DNA from: an uncultured Psychrobacillus sp.
Lineage (GTDB): Bacteria; Bacillota; Bacilli; Bacillales_A; Planococcaceae
Assembly: GCA_934234185.1 (NCBI GenBank)
Contig: CAKQHO010000010.1
Location: 1 to 52,156, forward strand
Reading direction: 5' to 3'
DNA length: 52,156 nt
A program made the translations under genes and the position numbers. Every line of letters begins with the position of its first letter. Position 1 is the stretch's first letter. Under the pieces are notes generated by a model. The model was not told where the DNA came from. It saw nothing but the letters and a program-made list of their open reading frames with translations, and did no database searches. Below, piece by piece: positions 1 to 8,051 of this stretch.

Positions 1-96
1 TTTGCAATCAACTGCCGAAGCAAGTTGATCGCTATATTTCTTGACGTTTTGCATGTTCAGTTTTCAATGTTCATGTTGTTGTCGCGTTTTGGCGAC
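1..96 (-). other. rRNA operon leader (upstream of an unseen 16S gene)
   Basis: Read on the minus strand, this stretch follows the P2 rRNA promoter and carries a GAACATTGAAAACTGAA segment like the boxA-containing leaders of Bacillales rRNA operons. It then has a stem-loop at 8-28 (TCAACT-GC, TTCG loop, GC-AGTTGA). The 16S gene itself would begin beyond position 1. An rrn operon directly after lysS matches B. subtilis gene order. The approximate transcription start (about 96) is inferred from the -10 box. Confidence 0.8.
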
Positions 97-102
97 TTTA
101 AT

Positions 103-131
103 ATCTTATCAAATTCTATTAATCATGTCAA
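103..131 (-). promoter_or_regulatory. rRNA promoter P2 (sigma-A)
   Basis: TTGACA (126-131) and TAAGAT (103-108) on the minus strand are separated by exactly 17 bp. The leader of the rRNA operon follows directly. Confidence 0.85.
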
Positions 132-197
132 CAACTTTTTTAAATTATTTTCGATGTGTTTTTGAAGAATAACTCAATCAAAATTGGCAACTCGATA

Positions 198-226
198 ACT
201 ATATCACCCTTTCTACCTCTTAACAA
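198..226 (-). promoter_or_regulatory. rRNA promoter P1 (sigma-A)
   Basis: TTGTTA (221-226) and TATAGT (198-203) on the minus strand are 17 bp apart. The site lies about 95 bp upstream of P2, giving the tandem promoter arrangement usual for Bacillus rRNA operons. Confidence 0.65.
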
Positions 227-274
227 GCATTTTTTCAAACTTTTTTTGATGAAATATTTTCCATACTATATATA

Positions 275-317
275 GAGAAAAAATAGCGAGACACTACTAA
301 TAGTAGTATCTCGCTAT
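275..317 (-). terminator. lysS terminator
   Basis: A near-perfect inverted repeat (283-317, ATAGCGAGA...TCTCGCTAT) is followed on the minus strand by a run of six T (277-282). It lies directly after the lysS stop and separates lysS from the rrn promoters. Confidence 0.85.
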
Positions 318-323
318 ATTTAA

Positions 324-1814
324 TTAATCTCTATGACGCATAGTCGGGAATAATAGAACGTCTCGAATAGATGGAGAGTTCGTTAGAAGCATTACCAAAC
401 GGTCTATACCAATCCCCAGTCCTCCTGTTGGTGGCATTCCATACTCTAAAGCCTCTAAGAAGTCTTCATCCATTTCATGCGCTTCGTCATTACCAGCTGC
501 TTTTTCTACCATCTGTGCTTCAAAGCGTTGACGTTGGTCAATAGGATCATTTAGCTCTGTAAAAGCGTTAGCGTGCTCACGACGAACAATAAATAACTCA
601 AAACGATCAGTAAAGCGACCATCCTCTGGATTTTTCTTCGCTAATGGAGAAACCTCCACTGGATGCCCATAGATAAAAGTAGGTTGAACTAATGTTTCTT
701 CTACTTTTTGCTCAAAGAACTCATTTAGAATATGTCCCACTTCCATTGAATCTTTAATTTCTACTTTATGTTCTTTAGCATGGGAGCGTGCTTCCTCTAG
801 GGTCATTTGTTTCCAGAAGTCGACACCCGTTAACTCTTTCACCGCATCAGCCATATGCCAACGTCTCCAACCAGGAGCAAGATTAATTTCATCCTCTCCG
901 TATTGAACAGTAGAACTTCCTAATACCTCTAGTGCAACATGCGAAACGAGATTTTCGGTTAGATTCATAATATCCCTGTAGTCAGCATACGCTTCATATA
1001 ATTCAATCATAGTAAATTCGGGGTTATGTCTTGTAGAGACCCCCTCATTACGGAATACTCGTCCTATTTCATATACTTTTTCTAATCCACCTACTATAAG
1101 ACGTTTTAGGTGTAGCTCGATCGCTATACGTAAATATAACTCCATATCTAATGCGTTATGATGTGTTATAAATGGACGAGCCGCCGCTCCACCAGCTACA
1201 GTATGTAGTAATGGTGTTTCTACTTCTAAATATCCATGGTTATCTAAATAACGGCGCATTGATTGGATAATGCGACTTCTAGTAATAAACGTCTTTTTAC
1301 TATCTTCACTTGTCATTAAATCTAAATAACGTTGACGGTAGCGTTGCTCAACATCCTTTAAGCCATGGAACTTTTCGGGCATAGGACGTAGTGATTTAGT
1401 AAGGAAGGTAAACTCCGTAGCTTTTACAGAAAGCTCTCCTACTTGTGTGCGGAATACATTTCCTTTCACACCAACAATGTCTCCAAGGTCAGCAGTAGTG
1501 AATAGCTCATAAGCTTCTTCTCCCACTGCATCTTTACGTACATAAATTTGGATTTGGCCACCTAAGTCTTGAATGTGCGCAAAGCCTGCTTTCCCTTTCC
1601 CTCTTTTAGTCATTATACGTCCAGCAATGATTACTTCTTTTGGTGCTTCTTCTAAGCTTTCTTTCGAGAACTCATTAAACTCAGCTATAACCTGATTACT
1701 AGAGTGGGTTCGTTCGAATTTCCCTCCAAAAGGATCTAATCCTTTTTCCTGTATAGTAGTCATCTTTTGACGTCTCACCAAAAGTTGATCATTTAATTCT
1801 TCTATATTAGACAT
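324..1814 (-). CDS. lysS: Lysyl-tRNA synthetase, class II
   Basis: Charges tRNA-Lys with lysine in the cytoplasm. The 496-residue product has an N-terminal OB-fold anticodon-binding domain (roughly residues 55-155) and a class II catalytic core with motif 2 (FRNEGVSTRHNPEFT) and motif 3 (GLGIGIDRLVML) near the C-terminus. The length is normal for bacterial LysS. An upstream in-frame ATG would add 15 residues, but the ATG at 1814 has a good ribosome site (GGAGGAG at 1823-1829) and starts the usual MSNIEEL-type N-terminus, so I chose it. It is the last gene before an rRNA operon, as in B. subtilis, and has its own terminator. Recognition is certain from sequence family features. Confidence 0.97.
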   Translation of the reverse strand: MSNIEELNDQLLVRRQKMTTIQEKGLDPFGGKFERTHSSNQVIAEFNEFSKESLEEAPKEVIIAGRIMTKRGKGKAGFAHIQDLGGQIQIYVRKDAVGEEAYELFTTADLGDIVGVKGNVFRTQVGELSVKATEFTFLTKSLRPMPEKFHGLKDVEQRYRQRYLDLMTSEDSKKTFITRSRIIQSMRRYLDNHGYLEVETPLLHTVAGGAAARPFITHHNALDMELYLRIAIELHLKRLIVGGLEKVYEIGRVFRNEGVSTRHNPEFTMIELYEAYADYRDIMNLTENLVSHVALEVLGSSTVQYGEDEINLAPGWRRWHMADAVKELTGVDFWKQMTLEEARSHAKEHKVEIKDSMEVGHILNEFFEQKVEETLVQPTFIYGHPVEVSPLAKKNPEDGRFTDRFELFIVRREHANAFTELNDPIDQRQRFEAQMVEKAAGNDEAHEMDEDFLEALEYGMPPTGGLGIGIDRLVMLLTNSPSIRDVLLFPTMRHRD

Positions 1815-1928
1815 TTCCTTCACTCCTCCGCCACGCATTTTAGTATCTTTACGTTGCATCTATTGTACACAATTTCATGTGGCTATTCATCTTTTTCAGT
1901 ACAGACTTTCTTTTTTTAACTTTTCTGA

Positions 1929-1966
1929 TTAAAGGACAAAGAGCCGCCACCAATGTGACAGCCCTT
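1929..1966 (-). terminator. dusB/folate operon terminator
   Basis: On the minus strand AAGGGCTGTCAC-attg-GTGGCGGCTCTT forms a stem of about 11 pairs including G-U pairs, followed by a moderately T-rich stretch (TCTTTGTCCTTT). It begins 6 bp after the dusB stop. Confidence 0.65.
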
Positions 1967-1971
1967 CCTTT

Positions 1972-2988
1972 TTAGGTAAGAACTATGTCTTCAGCCTTCA
2001 TAGCTTCTTCAGCAAAAGAACGAAGATAATCTTTTAGCTCTTTCCCCGACTCCATTTGATTGATCATATTTCTGGCTGTCCCATTACCTCGAATGCCTTT
2101 CAAATACCAAGAAGCATGCTTTCGCATTTCGCGTACTGCAATCCCTTCCCCTTTAAGCGCTGTAAGACGATCAAAATGTAGTAAGCAAACATCGATTTTT
2201 TCTTGAATATTTGGTTCGGGCTTTAGTTCCCCAGACTCTAGATACTCAACAGTACGATAAATCATCCAAGGGTCCCCTAGTGCTGCTCGACCAATCATTA
2301 CAGCGTCAACACCAGTTTCATCAAGCATTCGCTTAGCATCCTGTGGACTATTTACATCTCCATTCCCTATAACAGGAATGTTAACTGCTTCTTTTACCTG
2401 GCGAATTAAATCCCAGTTTGCTTGACCTTCATACATCTGCACACGAGTCCTACCATGTACAGCAATTGCTGCTCCACCTGCACGTTCTATAGCACGTGCA
2501 TTCTCTACAGCGTATATATGATCCTCATCCCAGCCCGTTCTCATTTTGACACTAACCGGTTTGCTTACATTATCTACGACTGCTGAAACCATCTCATAGA
2601 TCTTATTAGGATCTAATAACCATCTAGCTCCAGCTTCACATTTAATGATTTTATTTACAGGACATCCCATATTAATATCAATAATATCGGCTGTAGTATG
2701 TTGATCGACATACTTAGCTGCTGCAACCAGTGTTTCCTTCTCCCCTCCAAAGATTTGTAAGGAAAGAGGATTTTCACGCTCATCAATATATAGCATGCTC
2801 AGTGTTCTCTCGTTTTTTGATACGATTCCCTTATCACTGATCATCTCTGCGTATACAAGCCCTGCTCCAAATTCTTTTACAGTTAAACGGAAGGCTGAAT
2901 TACATATACCTGCCATCGGAGCTAGCACAACACGATTGTCCATCACTATATCTCCTATTTGGAATGGCTTAGTAAGGGTTTTTGTCAT
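1972..2988 (-). CDS. dusB: tRNA-dihydrouridine synthase B
   Basis: FMN- and NADPH-dependent reduction of uridine to dihydrouridine in tRNA. The 338-residue protein is a TIM barrel of the Dus family: VLAPMAGICNSAFR near the N-terminus, the Dus signature DINMGCPVNKIIKCEAGA around residue 100, and VHGRTR plus IGNGDV for FMN phosphate binding. The length fits the family (about 330). A GTG nine bases upstream is possible, but the ATG at 2988 is preceded by GGAAGGTG at proper distance. The start overlaps the end of yazB by 20 bp, so translation is probably coupled. It is the last gene of the folate cluster, as in B. subtilis (yacF). Confidence 0.95.
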   Translation of the reverse strand: MTKTLTKPFQIGDIVMDNRVVLAPMAGICNSAFRLTVKEFGAGLVYAEMISDKGIVSKNERTLSMLYIDERENPLSLQIFGGEKETLVAAAKYVDQHTTADIIDINMGCPVNKIIKCEAGARWLLDPNKIYEMVSAVVDNVSKPVSVKMRTGWDEDHIYAVENARAIERAGGAAIAVHGRTRVQMYEGQANWDLIRQVKEAVNIPVIGNGDVNSPQDAKRMLDETGVDAVMIGRAALGDPWMIYRTVEYLESGELKPEPNIQEKIDVCLLHFDRLTALKGEGIAVREMRKHASWYLKGIRGNGTARNMINQMESGKELKDYLRSFAEEAMKAEDIVLT

Positions 2989-3208
2989 TGTCTTCACCTT
3001 CCTTTGTTTCCCCTTTTAAATCTTCTAGCTTTATATTAAGGATAGAGGCGATCTGCTCCAATTGTTTATCAGTTGGCTTTCGCTTCCCCTGCTCTATTTT
3101 GCCAAGTATTGATACAGACATATCCATTTTCTTAGCAAGCTCGACCTGCTTGACCATCTTCAACTTTCGAAACGCACGAATTCTTGTACCCCATCGAATG
3201 TTTTCCAT
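2969..3208 (-). CDS. yazB: XRE-family helix-turn-helix protein YazB
   Basis: A 79-residue protein of unknown target. Residues about 8-64 form a Cro/CI-type helix-turn-helix (LKMVKQVELAKKMDMSVSI, then IEQGKRKPTDKQLEQIA). The C-terminus is acidic. It sits between folK and dusB exactly as yazB does in B. subtilis, with its start buried 49 bp inside folK and its end overlapping dusB, so all three are translated from one transcript. Its position suggests a DNA-binding regulator of the folate operon, but that is inference only; no operator could be identified. Confidence 0.85.
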   Translation of the reverse strand: MENIRWGTRIRAFRKLKMVKQVELAKKMDMSVSILGKIEQGKRKPTDKQLEQIASILNIKLEDLKGETKEGEDNDKNPY

Positions 3209-3678
3209 AAATGGATGCCTTCTTTCTTCCCATGTGCTAGTTGCGATAAAAGCTGCTTAGTTTGCGGGTGCACTAGTTTATCGTTAATCTCCACAAGTGG
3301 AATAAGCACGAAGCCTCGTTCCGTCATCCTTGGATGTGGAATAATAAGATCTTCTGTTTTCATATTCTCTTTATTATACAACAAAATGTCAAGGTCTACT
3401 GTTCGCGGCCCCCAACGAATGTCTCTTTTTCTACCCAGAGTATTCTCGATTTCGTTACATTTTTTAAGGAGATTATGAGGGGATAAATTAGTCTCAAGCT
3501 CTACTACTATGTTTAAAAAGGAGGCCTGATCGAGGTAACCAACAGGGTCAGTTTCATACACAGAGGACACTTTCTTTACCTCTATTGTGTTTTCTTCACT
3601 AAGTAATATTACTGCTTGTTGTAGGTGATACAAGCGATCATCTATATTAGAGCCTAATGAAAGGTATGCAATGCTCAT
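3160..3678 (-). CDS. folK: 2-amino-4-hydroxy-6-hydroxymethyldihydropteridine pyrophosphokinase
   Basis: Transfers pyrophosphate from ATP to 6-hydroxymethyl-dihydropterin in folate synthesis. The 172-residue protein shows the HPPK N-terminus YLSLGSNIDDR and the signature RWGPRTVDLDILLY around residues 87-100, with IPHPRMTERGFVLIPL after it. The length is typical. Its start overlaps folB by 4 bp (ATGA type), and its 3' end overlaps yazB by 49 bp, so it is part of a tightly coupled operon. Confidence 0.97.
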   Translation of the reverse strand: MSIAYLSLGSNIDDRLYHLQQAVILLSEENTIEVKKVSSVYETDPVGYLDQASFLNIVVELETNLSPHNLLKKCNEIENTLGRKRDIRWGPRTVDLDILLYNKENMKTEDLIIPHPRMTERGFVLIPLVEINDKLVHPQTKQLLSQLAHGKKEGIHLWKTFDGVQEFVRFES

Positions 3679-4040
3679 AGCGTTCCCCTCGTTATTTCCA
3701 CAGCCACAGATGCGTAGTGACCTGCAATCGGAGGATTCGGCTTTACAACATGAATCTTACAGCCATTTACTTTGCCTCTGTAACCCTCTAAAATCCGCTC
3801 TGCAATCTTTTCTGCAACCGTTTCAATTAATAAATATGGCTTTCCTTCTACGATTTCCTTGCATATATCATAAACTTCAGCATAGTTTATTGTCTTCTCT
3901 AGGTCATCTGTCTCTCCTGCTAGTCGTAAGTCACACGCCAAGGTAACATTTACTCGGAAAATCTGACCAAGCTTAGTTTCTTCTACAAGCGCCCCGTGAT
4001 AGCCATAAAACTCTAGCTCATTTAAATATATATAATCCAT
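3675..4040 (-). CDS. folB: Dihydroneopterin aldolase
   Basis: Cleaves dihydroneopterin to 6-hydroxymethyl-dihydropterin and glycolaldehyde, feeding FolK. The 121-residue product carries the family's YLNELEFYGYHGA start (the conserved FYGYHG with glutamate nearby) and the VEITR C-terminal strand. The length is that of the octameric bacterial enzyme. The gene lies 2 bp after folP and overlaps folK by 4 bp. Confidence 0.97.
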   Translation of the reverse strand: MDYIYLNELEFYGYHGALVEETKLGQIFRVNVTLACDLRLAGETDDLEKTINYAEVYDICKEIVEGKPYLLIETVAEKIAERILEGYRGKVNGCKIHVVKPNPPIAGHYASVAVEITRGTL

Positions 4041-4042
4041 TT

Positions 4043-4897
4043 TTATTTCTCCGATTCACTATAAATTGTTTTTCCAACCAAAACATCCATCATTTTAGTC
4101 ATTCTCACTATTTCCTTCACATCATGCACTCGAATCATATGACAACCCAGTTGGACACCATAGCATACAGTTGCTCCGGTTCCCTCCAGACGTTCCTCTA
4201 CCGGAAGATCTAGTACATTACCTATTAATCGTTTACGAGATGTGGCAAGTAAGACGGGATAGCCCATTTCCACTAATTTTTGTAGATGTTGCATCATCCA
4301 GATATTTTGTATAGTGTCCTTCGCAAATCCAATTCCCGGGTCTAACCATATATGACTATCTGGAACTCCCGCATTCTTTGCTAGTTGAATACTTTCCTCT
4401 AAGTCTTTTTCTACCTCTGGCCAAAAATCTTCATATATCTCATTTTCCCTATTATGCATTAAAATAATTGGAACACCAAATTCAGCTGCCACTCTCGCTA
4501 TATCCGGCTCTCTTTTTGCCCCCCAAATATCATTAATCACATGAGCACCTGCCCGAATGGCTGCCCTCGCTACCTCCGCCTTATATGTATCAATAGATAT
4601 GACAGCGTTAATCTCTTTACAGAGCGCTTTTATCACCGGAACTACACGTGAAATTTCCTCTTGGGTTGATATAGGGGTATAACCCGGTCGGGTGGACTCT
4701 CCACCTACGTCGATTATTTTAGCACCGTCTAAAACCATTTGTTTCGCTCTCGTTACAGCGGCTTCTACGTTATGAAACTTTCCTCCATCTGAAAAAGAGT
4801 CGGGCGTGACATTTAATATTCCCATTATAATGGTTTCCTTGCGAAAATCTAACTTAACTCCTCCCGCTTCAAAAACCTGTGAGTATTGTAAATTCAT
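4043..4897 (-). CDS. folP: Dihydropteroate synthase (sulfonamide target)
   Basis: Condenses p-aminobenzoate with dihydropterin pyrophosphate. The 284-residue TIM barrel shows both DHPS signatures: MGILNVTPDSFSDGG (about residues 25-39) and AKIIDVGGESTRPGYTP (about 59-75), plus the later TSRKRLIG loop. No substitution typical of acquired sulfonamide-resistant Sul enzymes is apparent; it looks like the chromosomal enzyme. It overlaps pabC by 4 bp, so pABA synthesis and its use are encoded in one operon. Confidence 0.97.
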   Translation of the reverse strand: MNLQYSQVFEAGGVKLDFRKETIIMGILNVTPDSFSDGGKFHNVEAAVTRAKQMVLDGAKIIDVGGESTRPGYTPISTQEEISRVVPVIKALCKEINAVISIDTYKAEVARAAIRAGAHVINDIWGAKREPDIARVAAEFGVPIILMHNRENEIYEDFWPEVEKDLEESIQLAKNAGVPDSHIWLDPGIGFAKDTIQNIWMMQHLQKLVEMGYPVLLATSRKRLIGNVLDLPVEERLEGTGATVCYGVQLGCHMIRVHDVKEIVRMTKMMDVLVGKTIYSESEK

Positions 4898-5736
4898 CTA
4901 TCTTTCCCTTCTTCCTCAATACTTGCTATATAGAAATTCAGCAACTCCCGATAAACAGGACCTTGATTACCTAAAAAGGATACTGTCCCTATTTCTCGAA
5001 TAGGTATAAGCTCTTGCACTGCATTTGTAATAAAAACCTCATCCGCTAACTCTAAATCTTCCTTAGTATAGAGGCCTACCTCGATTTCTATTTTAGCATT
5101 TTTTAAAATCCAATCACGTGTGATTCCTGCTAAGATACCCGTATCGATCGAGGGAGTAAATAATTTCCCATCCTTTACCCAAAAAATATTGGATGTAATG
5201 CCTTCTGCTACGTAACCATGAGCCGTCAGAAAGAAACCTTCCTTATTCGCCAAAGAATCTAGCTCCAATCTAGCAGATACATTGTTGGCAAAGTGATGAG
5301 ATTTATGTCGAACTCCATTCTCCGGGCTATTTCTTCTTGTCTCTAGCCAAACTGCCGTCTTTTCGGTATCTCTTGCCGGCACTACAAGCGGCTTTCTGAA
5401 TACAATGACCGTTGGCAACTGGTAGCTAGACGGCTGAAGTCCAATATCATGAACTCCAGCAGATACATTTAACCGATAGTATCCATCAAGAGAATCATTC
5501 GAAACATATAACTGATGGATTGCGTTCACTATATCCTTTTCCTCGTACGGTAAGGTAATACAATAATCCTGCAATGCTTTTGATAAACGTGTCCAGTGTT
5601 CGTTCCAAAGAAAAACCTTCCCGTTGTATGTACGAAAGGTTTCAAAGAATCCTAATCCATATAAAAAGCCATGATCATAGGGAGAGATAGTTAAATCCTT
5701 CGCTGCGTATAGCTTCCCGTCTTTCCACGCATCCAT
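4894..5736 (-). CDS. pabC: 4-amino-4-deoxychorismate lyase
   Basis: Releases pyruvate from aminodeoxychorismate to give p-aminobenzoate. This 280-residue fold type IV PLP enzyme shows the YDHGFLYGLGFFETFR segment near residue 20, the expected PLP-lysine segment RHKSHHFANNVSARLEL around residue 143, and EGITSNIFWV followed by TGILAGITRDW. It starts one base after the pabA stop and ends overlapping folP. A branched-chain aminotransferase is the other family member with this fold, but the length and neighbours settle it as PabC. Confidence 0.95.
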   Translation of the reverse strand: MDAWKDGKLYAAKDLTISPYDHGFLYGLGFFETFRTYNGKVFLWNEHWTRLSKALQDYCITLPYEEKDIVNAIHQLYVSNDSLDGYYRLNVSAGVHDIGLQPSSYQLPTVIVFRKPLVVPARDTEKTAVWLETRRNSPENGVRHKSHHFANNVSARLELDSLANKEGFFLTAHGYVAEGITSNIFWVKDGKLFTPSIDTGILAGITRDWILKNAKIEIEVGLYTKEDLELADEVFITNAVQELIPIREIGTVSFLGNQGPVYRELLNFYIASIEEEGKDR

Positions 5737-6327
5737 TTACAAGCTCCCCTTTAAAGAGAGGCTATGCTGCTCCACAAAATTGCGAATGAGCCTCTTTCCT
5801 TCCTCCGTCATAATAGACTCAGGGTGATACTGAACACCCTCTACCGGATATTCCTTATGGCGCAAGCCCATTATTTCTCCTTCAGCTGTCCAGGAAGTAA
5901 TCTCTAAGCAGTTAGGAAGCGTTTCTTTTTCCACTATTAATGAATGATATCTTGTCGCAAGAAACGGATTAGGCATGTTTGCATTTATTCCACTGCTATC
6001 ATGAAAAACTGGGGAAGTCTTCCCATGCATTAATCTCTCAGCACGTATTACCTTTCCCCCAAATGCCTGCCCGATAGATTGATGTCCGAGGCATACACCT
6101 AATATCGGTATTTTCCCGGCAAAATGGCTTATGACTTCTAAGCTGATCCCTGCCTCATTAGGCGTACACGGACCAGGAGAAACTACTATTATCTGTGGAT
6201 TTATTTTTTCAATATCCTTTATTGTAAGTTCATCATTGCGAACTATTTTAATTGCCAATCCTAGCTCTCCTAGATATTGAACGAGATTATAAGTAAAGGA
6301 ATCATAGTTATCAATCATTAATATCAT
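5737..6327 (-). CDS. pabA: Aminodeoxychorismate/anthranilate synthase glutamine amidotransferase subunit
   Basis: Supplies ammonia from glutamine to PabB. The 196-residue class I amidotransferase shows MILMIDNYDSFTYNLVQYL, the oxyanion segment VVSPGPCTP, the nucleophile in GVCLGHQSIGQAFGG (Cys near residue 79) and the His-Glu pair in QYHPESIMTE. In Bacillales this protein commonly serves both PabB and TrpE because the trp operon lacks its own copy; whether that is so here cannot be seen from the window. It overlaps pabB by 4 bp. Confidence 0.95.
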   Translation of the reverse strand: MILMIDNYDSFTYNLVQYLGELGLAIKIVRNDELTIKDIEKINPQIIVVSPGPCTPNEAGISLEVISHFAGKIPILGVCLGHQSIGQAFGGKVIRAERLMHGKTSPVFHDSSGINANMPNPFLATRYHSLIVEKETLPNCLEITSWTAEGEIMGLRHKEYPVEGVQYHPESIMTEEGKRLIRNFVEQHSLSLKGSL

Positions 6328-7745
6328 CTAGATACCCCCTCTGCCATAGCTTTTGCCTGCCACAACGCTTTGGCTTTGTTTAATGACTCCACGTATTCTG
6401 AAGCAGGGATTGAATCTATTACAATACCCGCTCCAGCTTGAATATGCGCCATCCCATCTTGAATAAAAGCAGTTCTGATGACAATATTCATTTCTAAATC
6501 ACCCGAATAACCTAACCATCCGACAGAGCCAGTGTAAATCCCTCTTCTTACAGGCTCTAGCTCCTCTATAATTTCCATCGTGCGAATCTTCGGTGCTCCC
6601 GTGATAGTTCCTCCCGGGAACATCGCTTGGATAATTTCTGTGTTGGTAGCACTCTCTCTAAGTATGCCTCTAACATTTGAAACGATATGCATCACATGCG
6701 AATAACGTTCAATTACCATGAATTCATCTACCTCTACAGTTCCATAAGAGGAAACCTTCCCTATGTCATTCCTCTCCAAATCCACTAGCATTACATGCTC
6801 CGCTCGCTCTTTTTCATTTTCGATTAACTCATTAGCCAGCTCTATGTCTTCTAAATCACTTTTTCCACGAGGGCGGGTTCCAGCAATTGGTCGGGTAGAA
6901 AGCGCTTCACCCTTTTTCTTAATCAATAGCTCTGGTGAACCAGACACCACCACAAACTCGGATGAGTGAATGTATGCCATGTAAGGCGAAGGGTTAAAAG
7001 TGCGTAACGCTTCGTATATCGCTATTGGTTCGGCATGTAATTCTTTCGATTGACGCACGGATAGATTAACTTGAAAAACGTCTCCCTGAGCAATATACTC
7101 TTGTACCCTTTGTACAGCATGTTCAAATTGTAAGGAGCTCATCGAAACGTGTAGTACGGAAGAATCCTCTAAAACATCCGTAGCTATACTCGGATGTATG
7201 GTACGGTTAGCAAGACCCATCTTAGCTACTTCGTTATAACGCTGCGCTAGCTTCTCTAAATCTATTTCGCTAGAGGAAAGTTTCATAAATGTTACCTGTT
7301 CGGTTTTGACATCTAGAACTGTCCAATGATCAAACAAATAGAAATAGATATCTGGTACCTTCAAGTCATCCTTTGAACTTGTGGGAAGTACTTCTATCTT
7401 TCTTGCGTAATCATAGCTTACAAAACCTATAGCCCCTCCTTGAAAGTCTGGGAGGCTACTTTGATAAGGGACCTGATAAGTTGCCACTAGCTTCTCAAGC
7501 TCTTCTAGCGCATCTCCCTTATATATTTCCACCGTTCCATCACGCCAAGTAATATGTAGACCTTCCTCAACTGCTTTTGCAATCGCCATTGGATCCCAGG
7601 CTGCTACTGATAAGTGACCCCCTCTTCCACTTTCTAAAAATACGTGATAAGACATTTCAGCTGTTACTTCTCTATAACCATAAAAAAAGGCATCCTTGGA
7701 CATTTGTGTAGCATATGTTTGAATATTTTTTTCCACCGCTGACAT
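6324..7745 (-). CDS. pabB: Aminodeoxychorismate synthase component I
   Basis: Converts chorismate and ammonia to 4-amino-4-deoxychorismate, the first step of p-aminobenzoate synthesis. The 473-residue protein is a chorismate-utilising enzyme: GSPELLIKKKGEALSTRPIAGTRPRG, then ENEKERAEHVMLVDLERND and PGGTITGAPKIRTMEIIEELEP. It is the first gene of the pab-fol operon. The start at 7745 has an AAGGGG site only 2 bp from the ATG, an unusually short spacing; no better in-frame start is apparent. Confidence 0.95.
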   Translation of the reverse strand: MSAVEKNIQTYATQMSKDAFFYGYREVTAEMSYHVFLESGRGGHLSVAAWDPMAIAKAVEEGLHITWRDGTVEIYKGDALEELEKLVATYQVPYQSSLPDFQGGAIGFVSYDYARKIEVLPTSSKDDLKVPDIYFYLFDHWTVLDVKTEQVTFMKLSSSEIDLEKLAQRYNEVAKMGLANRTIHPSIATDVLEDSSVLHVSMSSLQFEHAVQRVQEYIAQGDVFQVNLSVRQSKELHAEPIAIYEALRTFNPSPYMAYIHSSEFVVVSGSPELLIKKKGEALSTRPIAGTRPRGKSDLEDIELANELIENEKERAEHVMLVDLERNDIGKVSSYGTVEVDEFMVIERYSHVMHIVSNVRGILRESATNTEIIQAMFPGGTITGAPKIRTMEIIEELEPVRRGIYTGSVGWLGYSGDLEMNIVIRTAFIQDGMAHIQAGAGIVIDSIPASEYVESLNKAKALWQAKAMAEGVSR

Positions 7746-7851
7746 TTCCCCTTAACTTCATGTTTATGTTCATATTAACTTGAAACTAGTGTAATTATCT
7801 ACAAAAATAAGTAAATCTGTTATCTCTGTTATAAACTTTCTTCTATTTCCT

Positions 7852-7920
7852 TAGAAAAGAACCGCTACTTATTTTTCTCCGACAAGCAATTGAAAAAGAG
7901 TGAGGAGGCTGTTAGACAAC
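7852..7920 (+). repeat. Degenerate intergenic repeat, copy R1
   Basis: Aligned by eye with copies at 30682, 34937 and 48769. It shares AAAAGAACCGC at its left end, GACAAGCAATTG and GAGGAGGCTG in the middle, and GTTAGACAA at its right end. It is the most decayed of the four and lies next to the cysK terminator. Confidence 0.5.
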
Positions 7921-7957
7921 ACCTTCTCCGTCATGAAATGGTTATTTCTTCCCTATA

Positions 7958-7997
7958 AAAAAAGGTGCCCAAAAGTGATAACTTTCTGGGCACCTTT
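7958..7997 (-). terminator. cysK terminator
   Basis: AAAGGTGCCCA (7961-7971) pairs with TGGGCACCTTT (7987-7997), with further pairing inside. On the minus strand the stem runs into T-rich DNA. Its sequence closely resembles hairpins at 30783-30825 and 41919-41956. Confidence 0.85.
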
Positions 7998-8051
7998 TTT
8001 AATTGGTGGTTACTCATATCCTATTTAATATTCGTACCATGCAGATACGTC

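Larger units (their letters stand above)
7746..8051. other. cysK-pabB spacer
   Basis: This 306-bp gap holds the cysK terminator (7961-7997), a decayed copy of an intergenic repeat (about 7852-7920) and, nearest pabB, AT-rich DNA that should contain the pabB promoter. I see no convincing -35/-10 pair there and no gene. Confidence 0.7.
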
